A DNA stretch of 64,000 bases from Thermodesulfobacteriota bacterium (GTDB lineage: Bacteria; Desulfobacterota; Desulfobacteria; Desulfobacterales; Desulfosudaceae), in contig JBFMDX010000002.1 of assembly GCA_040753795.1 (NCBI GenBank), positions 186,001-250,000 on the forward strand, in the 5' to 3' direction. Made by a program: the position numbers and the translations under genes. Shown piece by piece: positions 33,121 to 42,086 of the stretch. The first letter of the stretch is position 1; every line of letters begins with the position of its first letter. The notes under the pieces were generated by a model. It had not been told where the DNA came from and did not search any database. It worked only from the letters and a program-made list of their open reading frames with translations.

Positions 33121-34470
33121 ATGCGAGCCCCCAAGCTACTTCTGGTTTATCCAGCAGTAAGATTTGAAAATAGATTAAGATATTATATGACGGATTTTTC
33201 ATGCGCCGAGGCTCCGGGGGCATTCGTGTTTCCTCCTTTAGAGATGCTGTATGTCGCTTCTCTAGCGAGAGAAAACAATATTGAAGTAAAGCTAATTGAT
33301 GCGGCTGCCAATAGAAAGCCCCCGGAATGGACCATAAAACAATGTATCAAAGAAAATCCGACTCACTTACTGGTCCCTGTCCCTCTTGGAGAATTGTTTT
33401 TCTCGGTTTTCGATATAATTAATGAAGTTTATCAGAAGATTCCCGATTTAAGTATAGCGGTTTTCGGGCCTGAGGTAACCATGGCCCCTGAACTTGCTTT
33501 ACAATTTAACTCAATAGACGTGGTAATCATAGGAGAACCCGACAAGCCGTGTGTCGACTGGGTACTGGGCAAAAAAGATGCGGATAACCTTATATTTAAA
33601 AATCACCCCAACCCCATTAAATTAGTACCTTTTAATGATCTGGATGCCTTGCCTCATCCTTCTAGAGACATGATAAATCCAAGCAGATATTATGCACCTT
33701 TTTCAAGAAGAGGTCCTTATACAACCGTGTGGGGATCTAGAGGCTGTGTATATGGTCAATGTTTATTCTGCTCTTCTTCTTTATGGCGACCCCCTAAAAC
33801 GTATATCCACCACTCGCCTGAATATATAGTTGAAGAGTTCAGGCAGGCTAAAAACTATGGATACAGAGAGGTGTTTTTCAGAGATCAAACATTCACAGGT
33901 GATAAAATATGGGCGGAAGAAATATGTAACCAGTTGATAAAATGCGGAATAAAAATCTATTGGCGATGTATGACCCGGGTGGATTGTGCGGATTTCGAAC
34001 TTTTCAGGCTGATGAAAAAGGCGGGATGCTATCAAATATCCTTTGGGTTTGAATCTTCTGAGCAGCAAGTACTGGATACAAATAAGAAGGGCATAAAAGT
34101 GAACGAGGCGTTTAAAGCGGCTCGTGATGCAAAAAAGGCAGGTTTGGAGGTCGTCGGTAATTTTTTGATAGGGCTAAAAGGGGAGAGCATGGACGCTGTT
34201 TTTGGCATTCACAACTTTGCCAAACAACTTGAATGTGATTTTGCTCAATTCCATGCCGTTTTGCCTGTTCCCAGTAATGAGAAAACGGATATTCTTTCAT
34301 CTGGGACTGATAATGAAAAAAAAAATATAAAAAAAGCTCAAAGAGCAGCATATTTAAAATTCTATTTGACCCCGGGTTTTATTTGCAGAAGAGGGCTTTT
34401 GTTAATTGATCCTAGAATGTTTTCTGCCACGATTAAAGCTGCTTGGAATATAATAAGATTCGGGATGTAG
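33121..34470 (+). CDS. B12-binding-type radical SAM enzyme 5, with CX4CX2C cluster motif
   Basis: The 449-residue protein has a B12-type domain (LLLVYPAVRFENR, FPPLEMLYVASLAREN, IAVFGPEVTMAPE, VVIIGEPDKP). Its cluster motif, C209-x4-C214-x2-C217 (RGCVYGQCLFC), has one residue more than the usual CX3CX2C. The DNA (TGT GTA TAT GGT CAA TGT) is plain. RVDCADFELFRLM, FGFESSEQQVL and IGLKGESMDA confirm the radical SAM fold. A strong GGAGGA site precedes the ATG. The C-terminus (FYLTPGFICRRGLLL) resembles the membrane-proximal end of relatives. It is the last gene before the YfhO-like trio. Confidence 0.92.
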   Translation: MRAPKLLLVYPAVRFENRLRYYMTDFSCAEAPGAFVFPPLEMLYVASLARENNIEVKLIDAAANRKPPEWTIKQCIKENPTHLLVPVPLGELFFSVFDIINEVYQKIPDLSIAVFGPEVTMAPELALQFNSIDVVIIGEPDKPCVDWVLGKKDADNLIFKNHPNPIKLVPFNDLDALPHPSRDMINPSRYYAPFSRRGPYTTVWGSRGCVYGQCLFCSSSLWRPPKTYIHHSPEYIVEEFRQAKNYGYREVFFRDQTFTGDKIWAEEICNQLIKCGIKIYWRCMTRVDCADFELFRLMKKAGCYQISFGFESSEQQVLDTNKKGIKVNEAFKAARDAKKAGLEVVGNFLIGLKGESMDAVFGIHNFAKQLECDFAQFHAVLPVPSNEKTDILSSGTDNEKKNIKKAQRAAYLKFYLTPGFICRRGLLLIDPRMFSATIKAAWNIIRFGM

Positions 34471-34603
34471 ATAAAAACAAGTCAGAAAGACTCTGCCCTA
34501 AATTTTATGTGTAACAAGCAGTGGTTTTTATGCTGTTTATGGGGTGAATATCATCAAGTATAAAGAATGCTTATGACCTGTTCTTGGCACAGGAATCTTT
34601 AGT

Positions 34604-37174
34604 TTGCGGAAAGTCGCCAAAGAAAATTTGGCCGCAAGCAAAGTCTTATTGATATGGGCACCGACCAGACGGGCGCCATTAATGCAAACAATCTTAAATA
34701 TACTTGCGGTCTTAAGTAAATCCCGCTCAAAAGTCGAGAGGGATTACCCTGGGCGGATTGAGAGCTTACTTTTTCTGTTTTTAATTCTAATAGAGATCAT
34801 GTTCTCTATCTTTCTGGTATTCGAAAAGCGGATACTTGCCGGCCATGACGGTTTTCATCTTTTGACTATCCAGTATTGTTTTCTTAACAATGTGGTTAAC
34901 TATGGTGAAACTATTCGATGGTTACCATATGTTATGCATGGAACCGCTGTAAGTATAATCTCATTGATGGCCGAGGGGTTCCTTCACTATATTCTATTGT
35001 TTTCAGGTGCCTTGTTTAAAAGTGTAAATTTTATACCCATATTTTATGGATATTTTTTTATTGATGAGCTTCTTCTTTTAGTCGGGGTGTGGCTCCTCGG
35101 AAGACGATTTTTTCATTCTGTATATTCGGTATGTTTTGTCTCCATTTCCGTTATGGGGTCTTGCATATGGATGATGCAGCCTTGGTATAATTTCCATAGT
35201 TATTATGCGATTCCTTTAATCATTCTCTTAGTTCATTGTTTTATTGATTCTGGAAAATGGAGGTTTGCTTTTTTGGCTGGGAATTTGTTGTTGGCCCAGT
35301 CTTTTGGGAACCTCCCTCATTTTCTCTCTGTTACATCATTAGTTGTTTTTTCCTATTTTTCATTCTATTTCCTATTTAATTTTTCATATACTATCAAAAA
35401 AATAAAGTCTGTAAAAATTGGGGCGCCCTTTTTTTTAACGACAGCATTGCTGATGCTTTCATTTATTCTTTTATATGTATTTATAAAGTATGAGACCGCT
35501 CAAATTGCAAGTTATAGTTTTAGAAGCCAGGACGGTTCCGTTACATTAAACGATTTTTTGACCTACGGCGGTCCTTTCAGCTGGCAGATTTGGTCAGAAT
35601 TGTTCTTGGGTATATCGCCTTGCGTTGATTACACCCTATATGTCGGAGTGCTATGTATCCCGTTTATTATTTTCGGGGTAGTTTTTAATTTTAAAAAAGC
35701 AAACGGCCATTTCTATTTAATAGTAGTTGTGCTTCTTCTGTTTAGCATGGGGACGTTTGTTAGTACCTTCTTCTACTATTGCTGGCCAATGATGAAATAC
35801 TACCGACACCTTGTGTCTGTCTCCCCGATAATCAAAATTTTTCTCTGCTTTTTGGCAGGATTTGGGGCTGATGTATTGTTTATAAATCAATCAGATTCAA
35901 AACATATTTGTGTGAAAAAGTTTTTATTTATAACTATATCTGCCTGTATTTTTGCTGTTTCCGTCGTATTTATTCTAATATCCAAGCAGGATGGCTTGCT
36001 AACTGAATTCGTGAAAAATATGGTGCCGAAGTTTCTGCCCGTGTTTTTACCTTTGTTTCACGATCATTTACTTTCTGCTTTACTGACCCGAACTGCGTAT
36101 GTTGCTCTGGCCGCTTCTATACTCTTTATGTTTTTGTTCTATCTTCATCGAAAGGGAAGATGCCTTTTTATCGGAGTAATCTTTTTATTGTTTTTGCATG
36201 GTGCGGATTTGTATATGTTCAAATTCCTTGAAATAAATTTGATGACCGTCCCCTTGAATGATGAGATGTATAACATTACCGCATTCCAACCGTTTCGCTA
36301 CTCTCAAAGAAGATCTCTTTTATTCTGGGATAACAATCATCGATCCGAATTGTTGAAACAACTGCCTGTAGTCGCTGATTCCGGATCATTTTATTCGAGT
36401 GTTCATGCCTTTGCCTTTAAAGATCAGTTAGGGAATCCCTTCCGAACGGATTTCTGGATGTTGCCCTTGGATCAATATATGAGGGCTTATTGGGGACAAT
36501 CCATTGATGATATATCGGTTAAACCACAAGGGCTTTTCTATCGTTCAGAAAATGAATACCCCCGCCTGGAATTTCCTGGAGGACATCCAGCCGCTTTTAA
36601 AATTTCTGGGGTTACTGAAGATAAGATTCAATTCTTTTCTCAAGCTTATGTCACTGCCTCGGAGGATAAAATCGCCTCGTTAATCACTAGTCCTGATTAT
36701 AAAGGTGATATTATATTGTTATCACCTCTTCAAAATAAATTTACAAACAGCCCAGCTGAATGTCGTCCTTTTCCAGAGTATAAGCTATCAACCGACAACA
36801 GATTGCATCTTCCGTATCAGGTGCAGCGGTTTGATTCTAATAACCTGGTGGTGACGACAAATATTGACAAGTTGGATTCTGTCTGGTTGTTTTACAGTGA
36901 TGTTTGGCATCCAACCTGGCGCGCGACGGTTAATGGGAAAGAGGCACCGGTCTACAAAGCGAACCTGGCCTATAAGGCAGTTAAGCTCGAAAAAGGTTAT
37001 AATGAAGTCCATTTCTTTTTTAAGTCCCGGTTTATTTCTTTTTTCCACTATTTTTGTGGTATCAATTCTTTATTCTGGCTGCTGATGATATTCTTTCTGG
37101 TTGGCAAGATCGTTTTTGCTCATAGCACAGGTCCCAAAGGGCATCCACCATCTTCTGCCCCCTTGATTGTTTAA
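34604..37174 (+). CDS. YfhO-like multi-span membrane protein, copy A1 (AT-rich)
   Basis: The protein of up to 856 residues has about a dozen hydrophobic helices and resembles the bacterial YfhO membrane family, thought to be GT-C-type glycosyltransferases using polyprenyl-phosphate sugars outside the membrane. An acidic motif after the first helix (AGHDGFHLL) fits the GT-C catalytic loop. The soluble C-terminal part ends YSDVWHPTWRATVNGKEAPV ... YKAVKLEKGYNEVHFFFKS before a last helix, the YfhO tail. TTG at 34604 with upstream AGGA is one start; ATG at 34682 is an alternative. It is clearly more AT-rich than copies A2 and A3. Substrate unknown. Confidence 0.87.
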   Translation: MRKVAKENLAASKVLLIWAPTRRAPLMQTILNILAVLSKSRSKVERDYPGRIESLLFLFLILIEIMFSIFLVFEKRILAGHDGFHLLTIQYCFLNNVVNYGETIRWLPYVMHGTAVSIISLMAEGFLHYILLFSGALFKSVNFIPIFYGYFFIDELLLLVGVWLLGRRFFHSVYSVCFVSISVMGSCIWMMQPWYNFHSYYAIPLIILLVHCFIDSGKWRFAFLAGNLLLAQSFGNLPHFLSVTSLVVFSYFSFYFLFNFSYTIKKIKSVKIGAPFFLTTALLMLSFILLYVFIKYETAQIASYSFRSQDGSVTLNDFLTYGGPFSWQIWSELFLGISPCVDYTLYVGVLCIPFIIFGVVFNFKKANGHFYLIVVVLLLFSMGTFVSTFFYYCWPMMKYYRHLVSVSPIIKIFLCFLAGFGADVLFINQSDSKHICVKKFLFITISACIFAVSVVFILISKQDGLLTEFVKNMVPKFLPVFLPLFHDHLLSALLTRTAYVALAASILFMFLFYLHRKGRCLFIGVIFLLFLHGADLYMFKFLEINLMTVPLNDEMYNITAFQPFRYSQRRSLLFWDNNHRSELLKQLPVVADSGSFYSSVHAFAFKDQLGNPFRTDFWMLPLDQYMRAYWGQSIDDISVKPQGLFYRSENEYPRLEFPGGHPAAFKISGVTEDKIQFFSQAYVTASEDKIASLITSPDYKGDIILLSPLQNKFTNSPAECRPFPEYKLSTDNRLHLPYQVQRFDSNNLVVTTNIDKLDSVWLFYSDVWHPTWRATVNGKEAPVYKANLAYKAVKLEKGYNEVHFFFKSRFISFFHYFCGINSLFWLLMIFFLVGKIVFAHSTGPKGHPPSSAPLIV

Positions 37175-37189
37175 CTCCGGTTTCAGCCT

Positions 37190-39637
37190 ATGTTAAGTAA
37201 CCGTTCAAAGTTCCTCGAAAATAATGGGTGGCGGACTTTACGTATTCCTGAAACCGGTCTTTTCCCGCTGGTTATTCTGATCGAAGCCGGTATTTTTTTA
37301 TATTTGATCTTGGCACGTTTTATCCCCGGCGGCAGCGACGGGTTTAAGTATTTTTATCTCCAGTATTATTTTCTGAATAATGTCGTCAACTACGGTGAAA
37401 TTCCGCAATGGTGCCCGTTTCTGACGCATGGCGCCATCATGACCTGGTGGTATATTTATCAGGGCGGGATCTTGCAGGACGCCTTGCTGCTATCCGGGAG
37501 TTTGTTAAAAGCCATCAATTTCATTCCGGTTTTCTATTGCGGGATATTTGTGGACCATCTTCTTCTTCTGGCCGGTGTCTGGCTTCTGGGAAAACGGTTT
37601 TACGCCTCGCCGTTTACGTTGCTTTTTGTCGCTTTGTCCATCATGGGGTCCAGTGTCTGGGTGCTTCAGGTCTGGTGGAATTTCCATTTTTACTATGCCC
37701 TTCCTCTGATCCTTTATCTGGGTCACCGGTTTATCGACAGCGGTCAATGGCGCTACTTTCTCCTGGCCGGGAATCTGCTGGTCGTTCAGGCCGTTGGGGG
37801 GCTGCCGTATTTTCTGCCGGTGACAACGTTGGTTCTTTTTCTCTATTTCCTTTTTTATTGTCTGTTGCACTTGAGAGAATCAAGGGAGGCCATAAGACGC
37901 ATCCGGTTTGGGCGGCCTTTTGTCGTTACGATTGCAGTCACGACGTTCTCTCTTGTCGCTTTGTATGCGGCCATGGATTCCGGAACGGATCAGGTCCAGG
38001 TCGCGAATCTCATGAGAAACGCGGACGGGTCGGTGGGCCTGGACGTATTTTTAATCTACGGTGGAAAATTAAACTGGAAAACGTGGCTGGAACTTGTCCT
38101 GGGTATATCCCCGGCCGTGGATTACAACCTGTATGCCGGTATTTTCTGCGCGCCGTTTGTTCTGATCGGGATCGTGGCCAATACCGGCAAGCGGAATATT
38201 CACTGGCTGCTGACGACCGTTGCTCTGGCGCTTTTCAGCATGGGGACATTTGTCAGCATCATTTTCTATTATGGCTGGCCGATGATGAAATACTTTCGCC
38301 ATCTTGCTCTGGTGATTCCGATTGTCAGAATTTTTCTCTGTTTCCTGGCGGGGTTCGGCATAGAGACACTGTTCCGCGATTTGCCGGCCCGGAGAAGACC
38401 GCTATTGACACAATCGGCGTTCGCGGTCATGACCATGCTGATGATCGGTATCGCCGGGGGATTGTTTCATCTGCATCGTCACTATGAATCGGCGGCGGGA
38501 TTTTATGAGTCCATGGTACCAGGGTACCTGCCGCTTTTTTTAACGATATTTGACGCCGGAGTGATGGACTGTCTGATTGCCCGCACGGCGATTTTCGCTT
38601 TGCTGGCGACCGTCATCCTGGCCGGAATAACTTTTATCCGGTGGCCGAAATTTTTATCTTTGCTGGCCATTCTTTTGCTGATCACGCATGCGGCGGATAT
38701 TTACGGATACAAATACGCTCAGATCAGGCTCCGGACCGCTGCCCTGAATGATGAGTTGTACGCCATCACCGCTTTTCAACCCATGCCCTATTCCCCGAGG
38801 AGAGCCCCTGTTTACGAAAGCGACAACTCCAGGGCCGCGTTGCTGGATGTCTTGCCCATGGAATACGGGGTGCTTTACTGGACCACCCATGCCTTTCTCT
38901 TCCTGGACCAGTTGGGTAATCCGTTTAAAACAGACAACTGGCTTGCGCCCCTGGATCAGTACTTGAGAGCCTATCGGGGGCAGGCCATCAATGATGTCTC
39001 TGTCCCCCTTCGCGGACTTGTCTATCCGTCCGCGGGGGTCCGCCCCAGACTGGAGTTTCCCAAGGAGCATCCGGCGGCATTGAAGATATCCGGGGTTACG
39101 GAAGACAAGATTCAGTTTTTCTCAGGGGCGGAGGTGGTCGCTTCCGACGACATGATCGCCGCATATATTACCGATCCTGCTTATAACGGCGATATCCTTT
39201 TCCTGTCGCCTCTTGCAAAACCCAGGAAAGCGGATTCACCGGTAGAGCGGTCTGCCCTCCTGGTGAATGGCCTTTCCGCGGACGCCCGTCTTCGCCCGCC
39301 TTATCAGGTGCGACGGTTTGATTCTAACAATCTCGATGTAACCATACAGAATGACGATTCCCGGGAGGTCTGGATGCTATACAGTGATGTCTGGCATCCT
39401 TTCTGGCGGGCTGCCGTCAATGGAAAAGAAACGCCTGTCTACAAGGCGAACCTGGCCTACAAAGCCATAAAACTGGAAAAAGGATCTAACGAGGTTCATT
39501 TTTATTTTAACTCCCGTTTATTATCGACGCTGTATACCGTCATCGGCTTGAATTCATTGTTCTGGTTGATGATGATCATTTACCTGACGGCAAGGATCGT
39601 AATAGAAGGATTTGGCGAACGAAAAAGGCTGTGCTGA
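37190..39637 (+). CDS. YfhO-like multi-span membrane protein, copy A2
   Basis: This 815-residue paralogue of copies A1 and A3 has the same helix pattern and GGSDGFKYFYLQYYFLNNVV after helix one (catalytic acidic loop candidate). It has GVWLLGKRF, SIMGSSVWVLQVWWNFHFYY, MGTFVS and YGWPMMKYFRHL in the membrane part, and YSDVWHPFWRAAVNGKETPV with YKAIKLEKGSNEVHF at the C-terminus. It starts 15 bases after A1 stops, and A3's ATG overlaps its stop, so the three are one transcript. Codon use is GC-rich, unlike A1. Roles of the three may be successive sugar additions, by analogy with other GT-C series. Confidence 0.9.
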   Translation: MLSNRSKFLENNGWRTLRIPETGLFPLVILIEAGIFLYLILARFIPGGSDGFKYFYLQYYFLNNVVNYGEIPQWCPFLTHGAIMTWWYIYQGGILQDALLLSGSLLKAINFIPVFYCGIFVDHLLLLAGVWLLGKRFYASPFTLLFVALSIMGSSVWVLQVWWNFHFYYALPLILYLGHRFIDSGQWRYFLLAGNLLVVQAVGGLPYFLPVTTLVLFLYFLFYCLLHLRESREAIRRIRFGRPFVVTIAVTTFSLVALYAAMDSGTDQVQVANLMRNADGSVGLDVFLIYGGKLNWKTWLELVLGISPAVDYNLYAGIFCAPFVLIGIVANTGKRNIHWLLTTVALALFSMGTFVSIIFYYGWPMMKYFRHLALVIPIVRIFLCFLAGFGIETLFRDLPARRRPLLTQSAFAVMTMLMIGIAGGLFHLHRHYESAAGFYESMVPGYLPLFLTIFDAGVMDCLIARTAIFALLATVILAGITFIRWPKFLSLLAILLLITHAADIYGYKYAQIRLRTAALNDELYAITAFQPMPYSPRRAPVYESDNSRAALLDVLPMEYGVLYWTTHAFLFLDQLGNPFKTDNWLAPLDQYLRAYRGQAINDVSVPLRGLVYPSAGVRPRLEFPKEHPAALKISGVTEDKIQFFSGAEVVASDDMIAAYITDPAYNGDILFLSPLAKPRKADSPVERSALLVNGLSADARLRPPYQVRRFDSNNLDVTIQNDDSREVWMLYSDVWHPFWRAAVNGKETPVYKANLAYKAIKLEKGSNEVHFYFNSRLLSTLYTVIGLNSLFWLMMIIYLTARIVIEGFGERKRLC

Positions 39638-42072
39638 TGAATAATGGTAAAGCGCATGGCGCCGTGCCAGAGACTGACGGTCATTATGCTCCCCGACTGG
39701 AAGCCGGCCTTTTCCTGCTGCTTGTTCTCATTGAGGCGGGTCTTGCTTTCTCCATGATCCAAGGTCGGCGGATGGTCGGTGGCCATGACGGCTTCCAGTA
39801 TTTTACTCTGCAATACTATTTTTTGAATAACGCCGCTTATACCGGTGAAATTCCCCAGTGGATGCCGTTTCTGACCCATGGGACGGTTGCCGCCTGGTGG
39901 TATATCATTCAGGGCGGCATTCTGCAGAATATACTGCTTTTATCCGCCGGGTTGTGGAAAGGAGCCCATTTCCTGCCGCTGTTTTATGCCGGTATTTTCG
40001 TCGACGAAATGCTGCTTCTGGCCGGGGTCTGGCTTCTGGGCCGAAGGTTTTTCAGTTCCCCGATTACCATTTTTTTTGTGGCGTTGTCCGTCATGGGTTC
40101 CTGTGTCTGGATCCTGCAGCCCTGGTGGAATTTTCATCTTTACTATGCTGTTCCGCTGATCCTGTATTTTTTTCATCTTTTTTTAGACAGCGGTCAATGG
40201 CGGCACATCCTGCTGGCCGGCAATCTTCTGTTTTTGCAGTCTCTGGGGAACCTGCCATATTTTCTTCCGGTAACTTCTCTGGTGATTTTTCTTTATTTTC
40301 TGTTTTACGTGTCGATCAATCCGGATGTCGCCCGGCAGGTAATAAGGAAGATAAGCCTCGGCCGGACTTTTGCCCTGACAGTGTCGGTCCATGTTCTTTC
40401 TTTTGTCGCCCTCTATGCGGCCATGAATTTCGGGACCGACCAGGTGATCAATTATACCTTTCGGAGCACGGACGGGACTTCGTCTCAGGATGTTTTTTTA
40501 ACCTACGGCGGAAAGCCCGTCTGGCGGACGTGGCTGGAGCTGGTGCTGGGCGTATCACCCGGCCTTGATTATACGCTTTACATCGGCATGATCGGAATGC
40601 CGCTCATTCTGTCCGGCATTTTGTTGAACTTTACCCGGAAAAGCATTCATATTCTGCTGACGGCAATCATTCTCCTGCTTTTCAGCACGGGCACGGTTGT
40701 CAGCGTCCTTTTCTATCACTACTGGCCGATGATGGAGTATTTCCGCCATCTGGCGCTGATTGCACCGCTTATCAAAGTGTTGCTCTGTTTTGTGGCAGGG
40801 TCTGGATTTGAAGCGATTGTCATCCGCCGGCCGACTCGGCGGGGGCTTGCGAGCGCAAGAATTTTCGCCGCGGTTATAGCCTTATTCCTGCTTGTCGCTG
40901 GCTTTGCTTTGTGGCGGCTATCCGGTGATGGCGAGCTTTCCACCAGGATTTTTGACGGGATGGTTCCGGAAAAACTGTATCGTTTCCTCGGGCTGGCGGA
41001 TATGGATGTTATGGCAATCCTGCTCAAACGCAGCGCTGTTTTTGCCCTGGCCGCTTCAATGGCGTTTGGGGCCCTGTCCTTTATCACCAGGGGCAAAGCA
41101 CTTCTGTATGCCGCTGTCGTCGTGGCCGTTCTGCATGGTGCGGACATGTATGGATTCAAGCGGTCGGAAATCTCATTAAAGTCGGCACCCTTGAACAAGA
41201 CCGCCGAAGACATCACCGGTTTTTCCCCCATGCCGTATATCCAAAGAAGAGCGGTCTCTTTTGATCAAACCAATCCCAGGGGGGCTCTTCTCCATGCCCT
41301 ACCCATAGATTACGGGGCTTTCTACTGGACGGCCCATGCCCTGTTGTTCATGGATGAACTGGGGAATCCGTTCAAGACGGACCATATGCTGATGCCCCTG
41401 GATCGATACCTGAAAACCTATGGCGGACAATCTCTGAATGATCGGGGGGCGCCTCGCGGCCTTATTCCTTTTTCCCGTCTGGAGTTTCCTTTGAATCATC
41501 CGGCAGCCTTGAAGATTTCCGGGGCCACGGAGGACAAAATCCAGTTTTATTCTCAGGCAGAGACGGCCCCTTCCGATGAGCTTATCGCCGCATGTATTTC
41601 GGCTCCTGACTATGCCGGAGACCGGATTTTTCTTTCTCCCCTTGAAAAGACCCGGGCCGCGGATGATGCCGCGAACGGTCGGAACTTCCCCGGAGGAGGC
41701 CTTTCCGATAACCGGCGGTTGCGACTGGCTTATTCGATAAACCGGTTTGATTCCAATCACCTCGAAGTCACAACCACTGTGAGTGATTCAGATTCCGCGT
41801 GGATGTTGTACAGCGACGTCTGGCATCCCTTCTGGCGGGCGACCGTTAACGGAAAGCCCGTACCGGTTTACAGGGCGAACCTGGCCTATAAAGCGGTCAG
41901 GCTGGAAAAGGGGGAAAACACGGTCCATTTTTACTTTAAATCCGAATGGCTGGCTTTGCTGTATAAAATATTTGGTTTAAACTCTCTGTTCTGGTTGTTC
42001 GCGGTGGTTTACCTGGCGGGTGGGATTGTTGTTTTCCGTTCCTCCGGTCATGTCAATCCCATGGTTGAATAA
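39637..42072 (+). CDS. YfhO-like multi-span membrane protein, copy A3
   Basis: The third tandem paralogue has about 811 residues. GGHDGFQYFTLQYYFLNNAA, GVWLLGRRFFSSP, SVMGSCVWILQPWWNFHLYY and YHYWPMMEYFRHL match A2 closely. The tail reads YSDVWHPFWRATVNGKPVPV and KAVRLEKGENTVHFYFKS. The ATG at 39637 overlaps the A2 stop (TGATG), so translation is coupled; a GTG 6 bases earlier is in frame but poorly placed. A late soluble region (about 520-720) between helices probably faces outside. It converges with the radical SAM gene on the other strand, with 14 bases between the stops. Confidence 0.9.
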   Translation: MNNGKAHGAVPETDGHYAPRLEAGLFLLLVLIEAGLAFSMIQGRRMVGGHDGFQYFTLQYYFLNNAAYTGEIPQWMPFLTHGTVAAWWYIIQGGILQNILLLSAGLWKGAHFLPLFYAGIFVDEMLLLAGVWLLGRRFFSSPITIFFVALSVMGSCVWILQPWWNFHLYYAVPLILYFFHLFLDSGQWRHILLAGNLLFLQSLGNLPYFLPVTSLVIFLYFLFYVSINPDVARQVIRKISLGRTFALTVSVHVLSFVALYAAMNFGTDQVINYTFRSTDGTSSQDVFLTYGGKPVWRTWLELVLGVSPGLDYTLYIGMIGMPLILSGILLNFTRKSIHILLTAIILLLFSTGTVVSVLFYHYWPMMEYFRHLALIAPLIKVLLCFVAGSGFEAIVIRRPTRRGLASARIFAAVIALFLLVAGFALWRLSGDGELSTRIFDGMVPEKLYRFLGLADMDVMAILLKRSAVFALAASMAFGALSFITRGKALLYAAVVVAVLHGADMYGFKRSEISLKSAPLNKTAEDITGFSPMPYIQRRAVSFDQTNPRGALLHALPIDYGAFYWTAHALLFMDELGNPFKTDHMLMPLDRYLKTYGGQSLNDRGAPRGLIPFSRLEFPLNHPAALKISGATEDKIQFYSQAETAPSDELIAACISAPDYAGDRIFLSPLEKTRAADDAANGRNFPGGGLSDNRRLRLAYSINRFDSNHLEVTTTVSDSDSAWMLYSDVWHPFWRATVNGKPVPVYRANLAYKAVRLEKGENTVHFYFKSEWLALLYKIFGLNSLFWLFAVVYLAGGIVVFRSSGHVNPMVE

Positions 42073-42086
42073 AAAACGACCGGGCG

